From positions 22,221 to 86,220 of the forward strand of contig BAABNI010000014.1 in the NCBI GenBank assembly GCA_040365065.1: a stretch of 64,000 bases of DNA, written 5' to 3'. The DNA is from Pelagadaptatus aseana (GTDB taxonomy: Bacteria; Pseudomonadota; Gammaproteobacteria; Pseudomonadales; Cellvibrionaceae). A program made the position numbers and the translations under genes. Shown in pieces: positions 34,001 to 40,629 of this stretch (its first letter is position 1; every line of letters starts with the position of its first letter). Under the pieces are notes generated by a model. The model was not told the DNA's origin and did no database searches. It saw only the letters and a list, made by a program, of their open reading frames with translations.

Positions 34001-34449
34001 TGAAAGCCATTATGGAAGCATTTAAGCGCTATCAGGTGCCGCATCACAATATCTGCTTTGAAATCACCGAGACGGCGGCCATTGCCAATCTCGATGCTGC
34101 TCAGAAATTTATCCGGGCCCTGAAAGGGCTGGGTTGTCGTTTCTCGCTGGACGATTTTGGCAGTGGCCTGTCGTCTTTCGGTTATCTGAAAAATCTGCCC
34201 GTGGATTATCTGAAAATTGATGGCGCGTTTATCAAGGATATTGTCAGCAACAAGGTGGATCAGGTGATGGTGCAGTCGATCAATACCATCGGCCATGAAA
34301 TGGGCCTGAAAACCATCGCCGAGTTCGTCGAGAGTCCGGATATTGTGGAAACGTTACTGGAACTTGGCATCGATTATGTTCAGGGGTATCACATTGGCCG
34401 GCCGATGCCATTGGAACAGCTTGGGGGCGTGATTCTTATGCCGCGCTGA
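31042..34449 (+). CDS. Ammonium transporter (Amt)-PAS-PAS-GGDEF-EAL fusion
   Basis: A single 1135-residue protein. Residues 1-385 are a full Amt domain with about 11 TM segments, including the His pair of the pore (VVHSVGG and IPVHLGAG) and the Asp in DFAGSTVVH. A HAMP-like linker (about 386-450) and two PAS domains (about 455-560 and 576-700) follow. The GGDEF domain is intact at 783-787 (ARLGGDEFGV) and has an RxxD inhibitory site (RSGD). The EAL domain (about 880-1130) has EMF in place of EAL but keeps NLSG, ITET, DDFGSG, LKID, IAEF and VQGY, so phosphodiesterase activity is possible. It is probably an ammonium sensor controlling c-di-GMP. No glnK is adjacent. Confidence 0.93.
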   Translation: MAPDLINILWLTLCGAFVLLMQAGFLCLESGVTRSKNAINVAMKNAADFVVAIFFFWLVGYGLMFGDSWKGMVGLSGFAPDVGQGDPWEASFFLFQAMFCATAATIVSGSIAERVRFNGYLILTFLIVVLVYPVAGHWAWAGLVSEGQGWLARIGFVDFAGSTVVHSVGGWVALVAVWFVGPRQGRFNNGQINAISGHNMPLAFLGVLFFVLGWIGFNGGSTLELNLDVPGIIANTILSGVTGSLVGYVSPKVFPRLIIDKLMVPFNGCLAGLVAITASCHAVTAMEAVVIGAVGGLVMIVLDHWMFRLRLDDAVGAIPVHLGAGIWGTLAVALFGDPLILATGLDFKGQLLAQLSGVVAIALWSLLVAFVCIFIINRIKPLRISVKAEIDGLNMSEHGARNDLVDLITAMDAQQHSADLSVRVPVEPFTEVGQIAQNYNKAMDALADAVKQTRTIVRDIRDGIVTFGTEGLLTSFNPAAEKVFGLSATEAIGQPVQALFHQERYRGSVNGSQLLEELPLNQTREVLGNREDQDPFHMEVTVTEGRNNGRAQYTAVFRDVHEKRQMEEQLYHEKERALVTLGSIADGVITTDEEGRVVFLNHAAETITGWSFQEACDRHFSEVYRIKEGSFNDSNRFLKRALLGMAQSFDSQGVTLVSRDQREFAVNHTLAPIRGPQDNIIGCVAVFHDVTHTRDMQNQLVHQATHDALTGMLNRIGFDSMANQLLEQASLENHEHILGYMDLDQFKLVNDTCGHVAGDELLRQISTLIKEQLRSGDTIARLGGDEFGVLLRNCPPNKGVEIAEKVRSAIQDYRFSWDGKQFAIGVSIGLVPLSKDSPSLEKLLSLADSACYAAKDLGRNRVHLYQSDDAELAERQGQMHWVSKIREALDNDKLRLYYQPIAPIGEISAQSGHYEMFVRMIDDDGSVIPPGAFIPAAERYNQIQEIDLWVVKNALAWAGDMLRKQPESIQVCAINLSGASLGDESCLKAIMEAFKRYQVPHHNICFEITETAAIANLDAAQKFIRALKGLGCRFSLDDFGSGLSSFGYLKNLPVDYLKIDGAFIKDIVSNKVDQVMVQSINTIGHEMGLKTIAEFVESPDIVETLLELGIDYVQGYHIGRPMPLEQLGGVILMPR

Positions 34450-34522
34450 GGGCTCTTATGCCGCGCTGAGAGATCGGAAGAGCGCTTTACCGCGCTGAGG
34501 GCTCTTTACCTCGCTGGGGGCT
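34434..34522. repeat. Degenerate ~20-bp tandem repeat at the 3' end of the Amt fusion gene
   Basis: The unit CTTATGCCGCGCTGAGGGCT recurs at about 34435, 34455, 34482 (degenerate) and 34503 (degenerate). The first copy encodes the protein's C-terminus. About 10 extra bases lie between copies 2 and 3; there 34471-34484 reads AGATCGGAAGAGCG, identical to the first 14 bases of the Illumina TruSeq adapter. The region 34450-34548 has no gene. Confidence 0.7.
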
Positions 34523-34548
34523 CAAACCGCGCAGATCGGCTTGCGGAT

Positions 34549-35634
34549 TTACAGCAGTTTTATGCCCTGATAAACCGCTTGCCAGTGGGGGCCAGGCTTG
34601 GCGGCTACTTCGGTCTCAAAGTAGTGTTTCATGCGTCGGCGATCCACTTCATTGTCTTTCAATGCCGCACCGATCAGAAAGTGCACCAGATCATCGGCGC
34701 GCATTTCACCGTCGCGATAGTAATAGGCGTGAACCCCCATCGCGTGGGCCACAGCGACGGCTTCGGCGGTGGACATAACGGTGGAGGCCAGTCGATCGGT
34801 GCTGCGACCGCTGAGCGAACAGCCGTTGCGCAATTCATGAAAAATGGTCGCCAGCACCTCAATGATGCGGATATCCGGTTCTACCGCTACGCCCGATTGC
34901 TGTAACAGTTTGTGGGCTTCGCGGTAGATCACCCCGATTTCATCTTCCACCTTGGTGATTGGCCGAATGGTTTCAAAATTCAGACGCCTTTTCAGGGCGG
35001 CACTCATGACATTGACACCTTCGTCGAGACTGTTGGAGGTGGCGACAATATTGAAACCTTCGCGGGCATAGATTATGCCGTCGTCTCCGTGAAGTTCTGG
35101 AATCAGAATCATCCGTTCGGACAGAATGGACAGGATGGCGTCCTGCAGCGCGGGGGTACAGCGCGCAATCTCCTCAAATCGCACCAACTTGCCCTGCTGC
35201 ATACCCTGATAAATGGGGCCCGGGCAGAGTGCCTGTCGCGAGGGGCCCTGGGTTTTTAATAGGTGGCTGTTCCAGCTGTAGAGCAGTTGGTTCACCTGCT
35301 CAATCGCACCGCCTTGAATCGTCAGGGTTGACTGGTTAGAAATGGCGGCACAGAGCAATTCCGACAGCCAGGATTTGGCCGTCCCAGGCTCGCCCACCAG
35401 CATTGCCCCGCGATTGGTTGCCAGTCCAATCACTATCCGGCTGACCACGTCACGGGGAGCAACAAACTTGCGTTCGATACGAAGCTTGCTGTCACCCAGA
35501 ATAAATTTCTCTACCGCCAGTGGCGACAGTTGCCAGCCCGGTGGGCGGTGGTGGTTGTCCCACTCACGCAGGCGCTGTAATTCTTCGCTGTAGATCTGCT
35601 CGGCCGAGGGGCGTTGTGGTTTGTTTTGCATCAT
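34549..35634 (-). CDS. MoxR-type AAA+ ATPase
   Basis: A 361-residue cytoplasmic AAA+ protein of the MoxR/AAA_5 type. Walker A is GEPGTAKS (about 79-86), Walker B is LVRFEEIAR, and sensor 1 is NIVATSN. The C-terminal lid region spans about 270-355. MoxR ATPases usually act as chaperones with a VWA-domain partner; none is here. Its start overlaps the stop of the GspE-like gene by 4 bases, so the two are translationally coupled. The role is unknown. Confidence 0.85.
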   Translation of the reverse strand: MMQNKPQRPSAEQIYSEELQRLREWDNHHRPPGWQLSPLAVEKFILGDSKLRIERKFVAPRDVVSRIVIGLATNRGAMLVGEPGTAKSWLSELLCAAISNQSTLTIQGGAIEQVNQLLYSWNSHLLKTQGPSRQALCPGPIYQGMQQGKLVRFEEIARCTPALQDAILSILSERMILIPELHGDDGIIYAREGFNIVATSNSLDEGVNVMSAALKRRLNFETIRPITKVEDEIGVIYREAHKLLQQSGVAVEPDIRIIEVLATIFHELRNGCSLSGRSTDRLASTVMSTAEAVAVAHAMGVHAYYYRDGEMRADDLVHFLIGAALKDNEVDRRRMKHYFETEVAAKPGPHWQAVYQGIKLL

Positions 35635-37889
35635 TTTACCTGTCTCCCGAAGTGGCCGCGTTGCTCTGGTGCCATGCGCTCGGCTGGCAGAATTCTAGGC
35701 AGTTCGGACAGGGGTATTACCCCCTGAATCACATGATCCAGAGCGCTGTCGCGCATGGTTAACAAACCGGAATCCAGAGCCGTTTCCCGCAACTCCAGAA
35801 TGGGTTGTTGTTGTGAAATGGCGTTGCGGATATCGGTGTTGACCTGCATGTATTCAACCACACCGATCCGCCCCTTGGTGCCCCGTTGATCGCAGTGGTT
35901 ACAGCCCATACCCTCGAAACATTTGAAGTTGTCCGGAACTCCCAGAGGGAAGAGTTCAGCGATAATGGCGGGGTCCGGTTCGACCTGCTGTCGGCACTGG
36001 GGGCAGATACGTTTGGCCAGACGTTGCGCTATGACTGCCAGCAATTCGCTGGCAATGGAGTTGGGATGAACGTGCAGGTCATACAGGCGCTGCAGTGCAT
36101 CGGTCGCGTCGTTGCAATGCAAGGTGGACAGCACCACATGACCGGTTTGAGAGGCACGCAGGGCTTCCTCGGCGGTTTCGTGATCGCGAATCTCGCCGAC
36201 CAGAATCACATCGGGATCCTGTCGCACAAATGAGCGCATGGCGTCGGAAAAATGGAAGTCGATTTCCGGTCGTATCTGCGTTTGCTGAATGTTGTTAATG
36301 GAGTATTCCACCGGGTCTTCGGCCGTGATGACCTTGCGGCGGCCATCATTGGCCAGTAATTGCAGACCGGCGTAGAGGGTGGTGGATTTTCCCGAACCGG
36401 TTGGACCTACCACCAGAATCAGACCGGCGGGATTGTCCAGCAAGCGCTGGTAACTTTTGGCGATGCGTGGCGACAGCCCCAGTTCTTCAATGCCGATCAG
36501 TTGTTCGTTCTGTGGTAGCAGACGAATCACCACATCTTCGCCGTGCAGTGAGGGTTGCACCTGTACCCGCAGATCGTAGCTGACATGGCCCACCTGCATG
36601 TGGGAGCGGCCACCCTGAGGCAGGCGTTTTTCGGCAATATTCAATTCGGCCCGAATCTTGATGACATTGACCAGTCCGCGAGCTTCCTGTGGCGATAGCT
36701 GATAATGGCTGATATCGCGCAGTTCACCATCAATGCGGAAGCGAATGCGAACCCGCTGATTGTATTGTTCCAGATGGATGTCACTGGCTCTTTCACTGAC
36801 GGCATCCAGTAACAGGGCGTCGAGCAGGGCAATCAGGTGGGCTTCCACTTCGGATTTCTGTTTGTTGAGCAGATCCTGCTCGCTGTTTTTCTGTTCCTGC
36901 TTAAAGCTTTTGAGTTGTTTTAATTCTCCCTGCAGGCAGATCTCCAGCATTGACCAAAGACGGCGAAAATCGGTTGGTGTGACCAGTACCTTGTTGATTT
37001 TCAGGTTGGAGTAGAGCGGTTGCAGGTTGGTGGTGTCGGCTTCCGGGTCGAAGGTGGCCACCAGCATGGTTTTGTCGGTTTTGCTCAGTGGAATCAGATG
37101 CAGGGTGTCGAGAAAACTGCGGGAAAAGCTGCCAAAAAATCCGGGGTCGGCCACCGGGATCAGGTCTTCAAGATCTTTGAAGGCCATCTCCGATTGCGTT
37201 GCCAGAGCACGGTAGAGATCAATTTCTTCGATATCCACCAGTTTGCGCAGGACTTCGATCAGTGGTTTGTTTTCCTTGCGTGCACGCTGTCTGGCTTGTT
37301 GCAGCAGGGTTTCGTTGAGCACCCCCAGATCAAGCATAATCGCGCCGGTGTCGAAATTCTGCTCCAGTGGTCCAAGCTCAGTGCGCCGGGTATTACCGCT
37401 GGCACCGGTTTGGTATTCGACCAGAATCGGTGTCAGATATTCATCTTCTTCAACGGCAATCAGCCGCCCTTTGGCGCTCAGTTGCGACAACAGCAGCTGA
37501 CGTTCGGTGACCTTGGGCGATGCCACCAGAATGATCTCGAAGGGACCCTTGTCGGCGGCACCCTGACTGCCATCGCCGTGCAGTAAGCAGATGTTTTCCA
37601 GTTTCAGTTTGGCAAAGCGTTTCTGTGCGGCATCTGCCAGAATCTGGCTCTGCTCTATGGTGATGATCTGGTCGACCATGCGACTGATCAGGGCTGTGAG
37701 GTAACCGGCACCGGTGCCTATCTGCAGTACCCGGTCGGAGGGTTTCAGATGCAGGGAATTGAGAATCTGTTCAACCCGATTCTGGGGCGGAATACTGTGA
37801 CCCTGAACCCGGGTGTGCTGGTTGAGCTCGACAAAATGCTGTCGGGAAATGCTTTGCAGCGCCTGTTGGACAGTCATTTTCGCTGCCAT
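35631..37889 (-). CDS. GspE/PilB-type secretion ATPase with N-terminal PCMT-like domain
   Basis: A 752-residue protein from the ATG at 37889, which has an AGGA site. Residues 1-200 resemble protein-L-isoaspartate methyltransferase, with SAM motif LQIGTGAGYLTALIS. About 205-340 is a MshEN/T2SSE-N domain. A GspE/PilB ATPase follows with Walker A GPTGSGKST at 495-503, the Asp box ITAEDPVEY, Walker B ILVGEIRD, His box STLHCNDA, and a tetra-Cys zinc motif (CPQCRQQ and CNHC). No other secretion or pilus gene is nearby. It could energise pili or secretion encoded elsewhere. Confidence 0.87.
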   Translation of the reverse strand: MAAKMTVQQALQSISRQHFVELNQHTRVQGHSIPPQNRVEQILNSLHLKPSDRVLQIGTGAGYLTALISRMVDQIITIEQSQILADAAQKRFAKLKLENICLLHGDGSQGAADKGPFEIILVASPKVTERQLLLSQLSAKGRLIAVEEDEYLTPILVEYQTGASGNTRRTELGPLEQNFDTGAIMLDLGVLNETLLQQARQRARKENKPLIEVLRKLVDIEEIDLYRALATQSEMAFKDLEDLIPVADPGFFGSFSRSFLDTLHLIPLSKTDKTMLVATFDPEADTTNLQPLYSNLKINKVLVTPTDFRRLWSMLEICLQGELKQLKSFKQEQKNSEQDLLNKQKSEVEAHLIALLDALLLDAVSERASDIHLEQYNQRVRIRFRIDGELRDISHYQLSPQEARGLVNVIKIRAELNIAEKRLPQGGRSHMQVGHVSYDLRVQVQPSLHGEDVVIRLLPQNEQLIGIEELGLSPRIAKSYQRLLDNPAGLILVVGPTGSGKSTTLYAGLQLLANDGRRKVITAEDPVEYSINNIQQTQIRPEIDFHFSDAMRSFVRQDPDVILVGEIRDHETAEEALRASQTGHVVLSTLHCNDATDALQRLYDLHVHPNSIASELLAVIAQRLAKRICPQCRQQVEPDPAIIAELFPLGVPDNFKCFEGMGCNHCDQRGTKGRIGVVEYMQVNTDIRNAISQQQPILELRETALDSGLLTMRDSALDHVIQGVIPLSELPRILPAERMAPEQRGHFGRQVK

Positions 37890-37993
37890 AATGTCATCCT
37901 GATCTATGCTTTTCCCAATAATAGAATGGCTGCACCGGGACTTGTAGAGAGTTGAAACAAGCGACAACCGATTGTCTTTAAAAATAGGGCTGC

Positions 37994-38061
37994 AGTTGCT
38001 ACAGATCAAATGCTGCCTCAGATCAAATGCTGCCACAGAACAAATACTGCTAAAAATCAAA
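37994..38061. repeat. 17-bp tandem repeat between divergent GspE-like and DUF547 genes
   Basis: Three full 17-bp units, TGCTGCCTCAGATCAAA (38011), TGCTGCCACAGAACAAA (38028) and TACTGCTAAAAATCAAA (38045), follow a shorter first copy (from about 37994). Each unit ends ATCAAA or ACAAA. They lie about 50 bases before the DUF547 start, inside the shared promoter region. Confidence 0.75.
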
Positions 38062-38110
38062 TATCATCGGGTTGTCCGTCTTACCAGAGATCATCACAGG
38101 AGAGGTACCA

Positions 38111-38923
38111 ATGCGAGGGAGAATAGTCGGTTTACTGGGTTGGTGTGTTGTTTGTCTGCTCTGCAGTCAGGTAGCCGTGGCCGATTTTGATCACCGAGTG
38201 TGGCACGAAATAGTAAACCGGCATGTGGTGGTACTGGATGACGGCAGGGCTTCGCAGGTCGATTATCAGGCGATAGCCAAAGAGCGTCCGCTATTAAGAC
38301 GCTATCTCAAGCAGTTGGAACAGGTTGCGGTGCCAGAATTTGACCAGTGGGACAGGCCCGTGCAGCTGGCTTTTCTGATCAATGCCTACAATGCCTGGAC
38401 GGTAGAGCTGATTCTCAGTCGCTACCCGCATCTGGATTCCATCAAGGATATCGGCAGTTGGTTCAGTTCCCCCTGGCGCCGCGAGTTTATCCCTCTGTTG
38501 GGGCAGCGCCGCTCGCTGGACGATATTGAACACGGCCTGATTCGTGGTTCGGATCGTTACAACGAACCCCGTATTCACTTTGCCGTGAATTGTGCCAGCA
38601 TTGGCTGCCCGGCGTTATTGGCGGAAGCCTTTGAGGGCCACAAACTGGATCAGCAGCTGGAGCAGGCCACTCAGAATTTTTTGAAGGACGCCAGCCGCAA
38701 TCGCTTTCGCGACGGTGAGCTGCAGGTCTCCAAAATTTTTGACTGGTACCAACAGGACTTTGCCGAGGGCTGGCGGGGCAGTCAGAGTCTGGCCGAATTT
38801 CTGGCACTGTATGGTGATGCGCTGGGATTGTCTGAAGTTCAGCGCCAGGCGCTGGTCAGTGGGGATATCAACATAGAGTTTCTGGATTACGATTGGGGCC
38901 TGAACGATGTCAGGCCCCGCTAG
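38111..38923 (+). CDS. DUF547-family exported protein
   Basis: A 270-residue protein with an N-terminal signal peptide (about 1-25, ending VAVA-DF) and a DUF547 domain (about 60-200) with AFLINAYNAWTVELIL and HFAVNCASIGCPAL. The two Cys in that motif are typical. I prefer the ATG at 38111, which has AGGAGAGG upstream, over a Met 13 codons earlier. DUF547 proteins are common in marine proteobacteria but have no known activity. Confidence 0.85.
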   Translation: MRGRIVGLLGWCVVCLLCSQVAVADFDHRVWHEIVNRHVVVLDDGRASQVDYQAIAKERPLLRRYLKQLEQVAVPEFDQWDRPVQLAFLINAYNAWTVELILSRYPHLDSIKDIGSWFSSPWRREFIPLLGQRRSLDDIEHGLIRGSDRYNEPRIHFAVNCASIGCPALLAEAFEGHKLDQQLEQATQNFLKDASRNRFRDGELQVSKIFDWYQQDFAEGWRGSQSLAEFLALYGDALGLSEVQRQALVSGDINIEFLDYDWGLNDVRPR

Positions 38924-38938
38924 CCGCTTAGGTGAAAC

Positions 38939-39712
38939 TTATCGGGCGGTATAACCGCCATCCATAATCAGCTCGGCTCCCGTCATGTAACGGGACTCGT
39001 CGGATGCCAGAAACAGGCAGCCGTTGGCGATGTCGACCGGTTGACCCATGCTGCCCATGGGGATGCTGTTAAGAATCCGTTCCTCGGCGGCGGTAGCGGT
39101 GGCGGCGTCCATATCGGCGAAGGCATTGGCCACCAGAGGGGTTTCAATAAAGCCCGGATGGACCGAATTAACGCGAATGCTGAGGCCACTGGTGGCGCAG
39201 TGCAGCGCGGCGGATTTGGTGAACAATCGCACCGCGCCCTTACTCGCGTTGTAGGCCGCGGCGATGGGTTCACCGATGATGCCCTCAATGGATGAAATAT
39301 TGATGATGGAGCCGGGCTCGCGGTCTTTCATTACCTTGATGGCCTCGCGGGTCCCCATAAACACGGCGTCGGAGTTGACCAGGTTGGTCTTTTGCCAATC
39401 GGACAGGCTGCATTCTTCGACGTTGCCCGGGATTACAATGCCGGCGTTGTTGATCAGAATGTTGAGCTTGCCGTGATCTGCGATGACGGTTTCCAGTATC
39501 GCCTGCCACTGACTTTCGCTGGTGACATCCTGTTGCAGGGCGATGGCCTTGCCACCCTCGGCCTTGACGCTCTCTGCAACACGGCTGGCGCCCTCAAAGT
39601 TGATGTCGGTGGCTATAACGGTGGCCCCTTCGGCTGCAAAGCGGTGACAGATGGCCTCGCCAATGCCGGAACCGGCACCGGTGATCAGGGCTACTTTATT
39701 TTCTAATCGCAT
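38939..39712 (-). CDS. Short-chain dehydrogenase/reductase (first of pair)
   Basis: A 257-residue classical SDR. The NAD(P) site is ITGAGSGIGEAI, NNAG is at about 88-91, and the catalytic Ser and YxxxK (YNASK) are present. The acidic residue after the second strand (ATDINFEG) favours NAD. It starts at MRLENKVALI; an upstream in-frame Met is a poor match. It precedes a Baeyer-Villiger monooxygenase unit and probably oxidises an alcohol to the ketone that enzyme uses. Confidence 0.88.
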   Translation of the reverse strand: MRLENKVALITGAGSGIGEAICHRFAAEGATVIATDINFEGASRVAESVKAEGGKAIALQQDVTSESQWQAILETVIADHGKLNILINNAGIVIPGNVEECSLSDWQKTNLVNSDAVFMGTREAIKVMKDREPGSIINISSIEGIIGEPIAAAYNASKGAVRLFTKSAALHCATSGLSIRVNSVHPGFIETPLVANAFADMDAATATAAEERILNSIPMGSMGQPVDIANGCLFLASDESRYMTGAELIMDGGYTAR

Positions 39713-39765
39713 GATGGTTTCTCTCAGATTGTTTGTTGTGTTGTTGTGTTGTTTGTTTTGATTAT

Positions 39766-40554
39766 CTAAGCGCAGGTGCCACCGTCGACGACAAATTCGG
39801 CACCGGTGCAATAGCTGCTGGCATCGGAGGCAAGAAACCGCACCACGTTGGCAACCTCATCCACCCGACCCTCACGACCCAATGGCGTGAGCTCCTTAAC
39901 TTTTTGCTGAGCCTCTTCGATACTGGCGGCCATGCCGCAATCCACGAAATCCTGATAGACCTTTTCTCCCATGGCGGTGGCAATCACGCCCGGGTGCACC
40001 GAGTTCACGCGAATGCCTGTGCCCATGCGGGCAAATTCGACGGCGGTGTGTTTGGTGTAGAGACGCACCGCACCTTTGGAGGCACCGTAAGCGGAGTGCC
40101 CGGGAATGCCCATCATGCCCGCGGCTGAGGAAATATTAATGATGGAGCTGCCCGGTTGCATGACCTTGGCTGCAGCCCGGGTACCGAGAAAGATGGAGTC
40201 GACATTGATCTCCTGCACCCGGCGTACCTCTTCCAAGCAATTGTTGATGCACAGGCCGCCAACATAAATACCGGCGTTATTGACCAATATGTCGAGGCGC
40301 CCGAATTGGTTGATGCACTCATCAATAATCTCTGACCAGCGATCTTCATCGATGACATTCTGTGGGGCCTGAGCTACCTGATAGTCTTTGGCTTTCAGTT
40401 CACCAGTGGTTTGAGCCAGGGTGGCGGTGTCCATATCGGTCAGCAGCACCCGAGCACCTCCGGCGCAAAGCAATTCGGCGCAGGCGCGGCCGATCCCGGT
40501 GGCGGCTCCGGTGACCAGTGCCACCTTGTTTTCAACGTTTGCAAAGTTATCCAT
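39766..40554 (-). CDS. Short-chain dehydrogenase/reductase (second of pair)
   Basis: A 262-residue classical SDR. It has the NAD(P) loop VTGAATGIGRACAEL, the acidic Asp in LLTDMDTA, NNAG, and the catalytic YGASK. It is about 50 bases upstream of the other SDR on the same strand; the gap between them is TTGT-rich. The two share fold and length but are clearly diverged. The substrate is unknown, likely a hydrophobic or cyclic alcohol given the neighbouring monooxygenase. Confidence 0.88.
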   Translation of the reverse strand: MDNFANVENKVALVTGAATGIGRACAELLCAGGARVLLTDMDTATLAQTTGELKAKDYQVAQAPQNVIDEDRWSEIIDECINQFGRLDILVNNAGIYVGGLCINNCLEEVRRVQEINVDSIFLGTRAAAKVMQPGSSIINISSAAGMMGIPGHSAYGASKGAVRLYTKHTAVEFARMGTGIRVNSVHPGVIATAMGEKVYQDFVDCGMAASIEEAQQKVKELTPLGREGRVDEVANVVRFLASDASSYCTGAEFVVDGGTCA

Positions 40555-40596
40555 GGGTCTCTCTTATTATTGATGGTTTACAGTCTTTGGCCTGTC

Positions 40597-40629
40597 TTAG
40601 CCCTTGTCCTGTGTTAGCCCTTGTCCTGT
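40597..40629. repeat. 17-bp direct duplication at the end of the monooxygenase gene
   Basis: TTAGCCCTTGTCCTGT occurs at 40597-40612 and again at 40614-40629. It is a tandem duplication with 17-bp spacing just after the monooxygenase stop codon. Confidence 0.8.

Noticed and set aside
34549..37889. MoxR/GspE-like pair as a phage-defence system
   Set aside because: No nuclease, toxin or other defence gene nearby, and the ATPase is of the secretion type.
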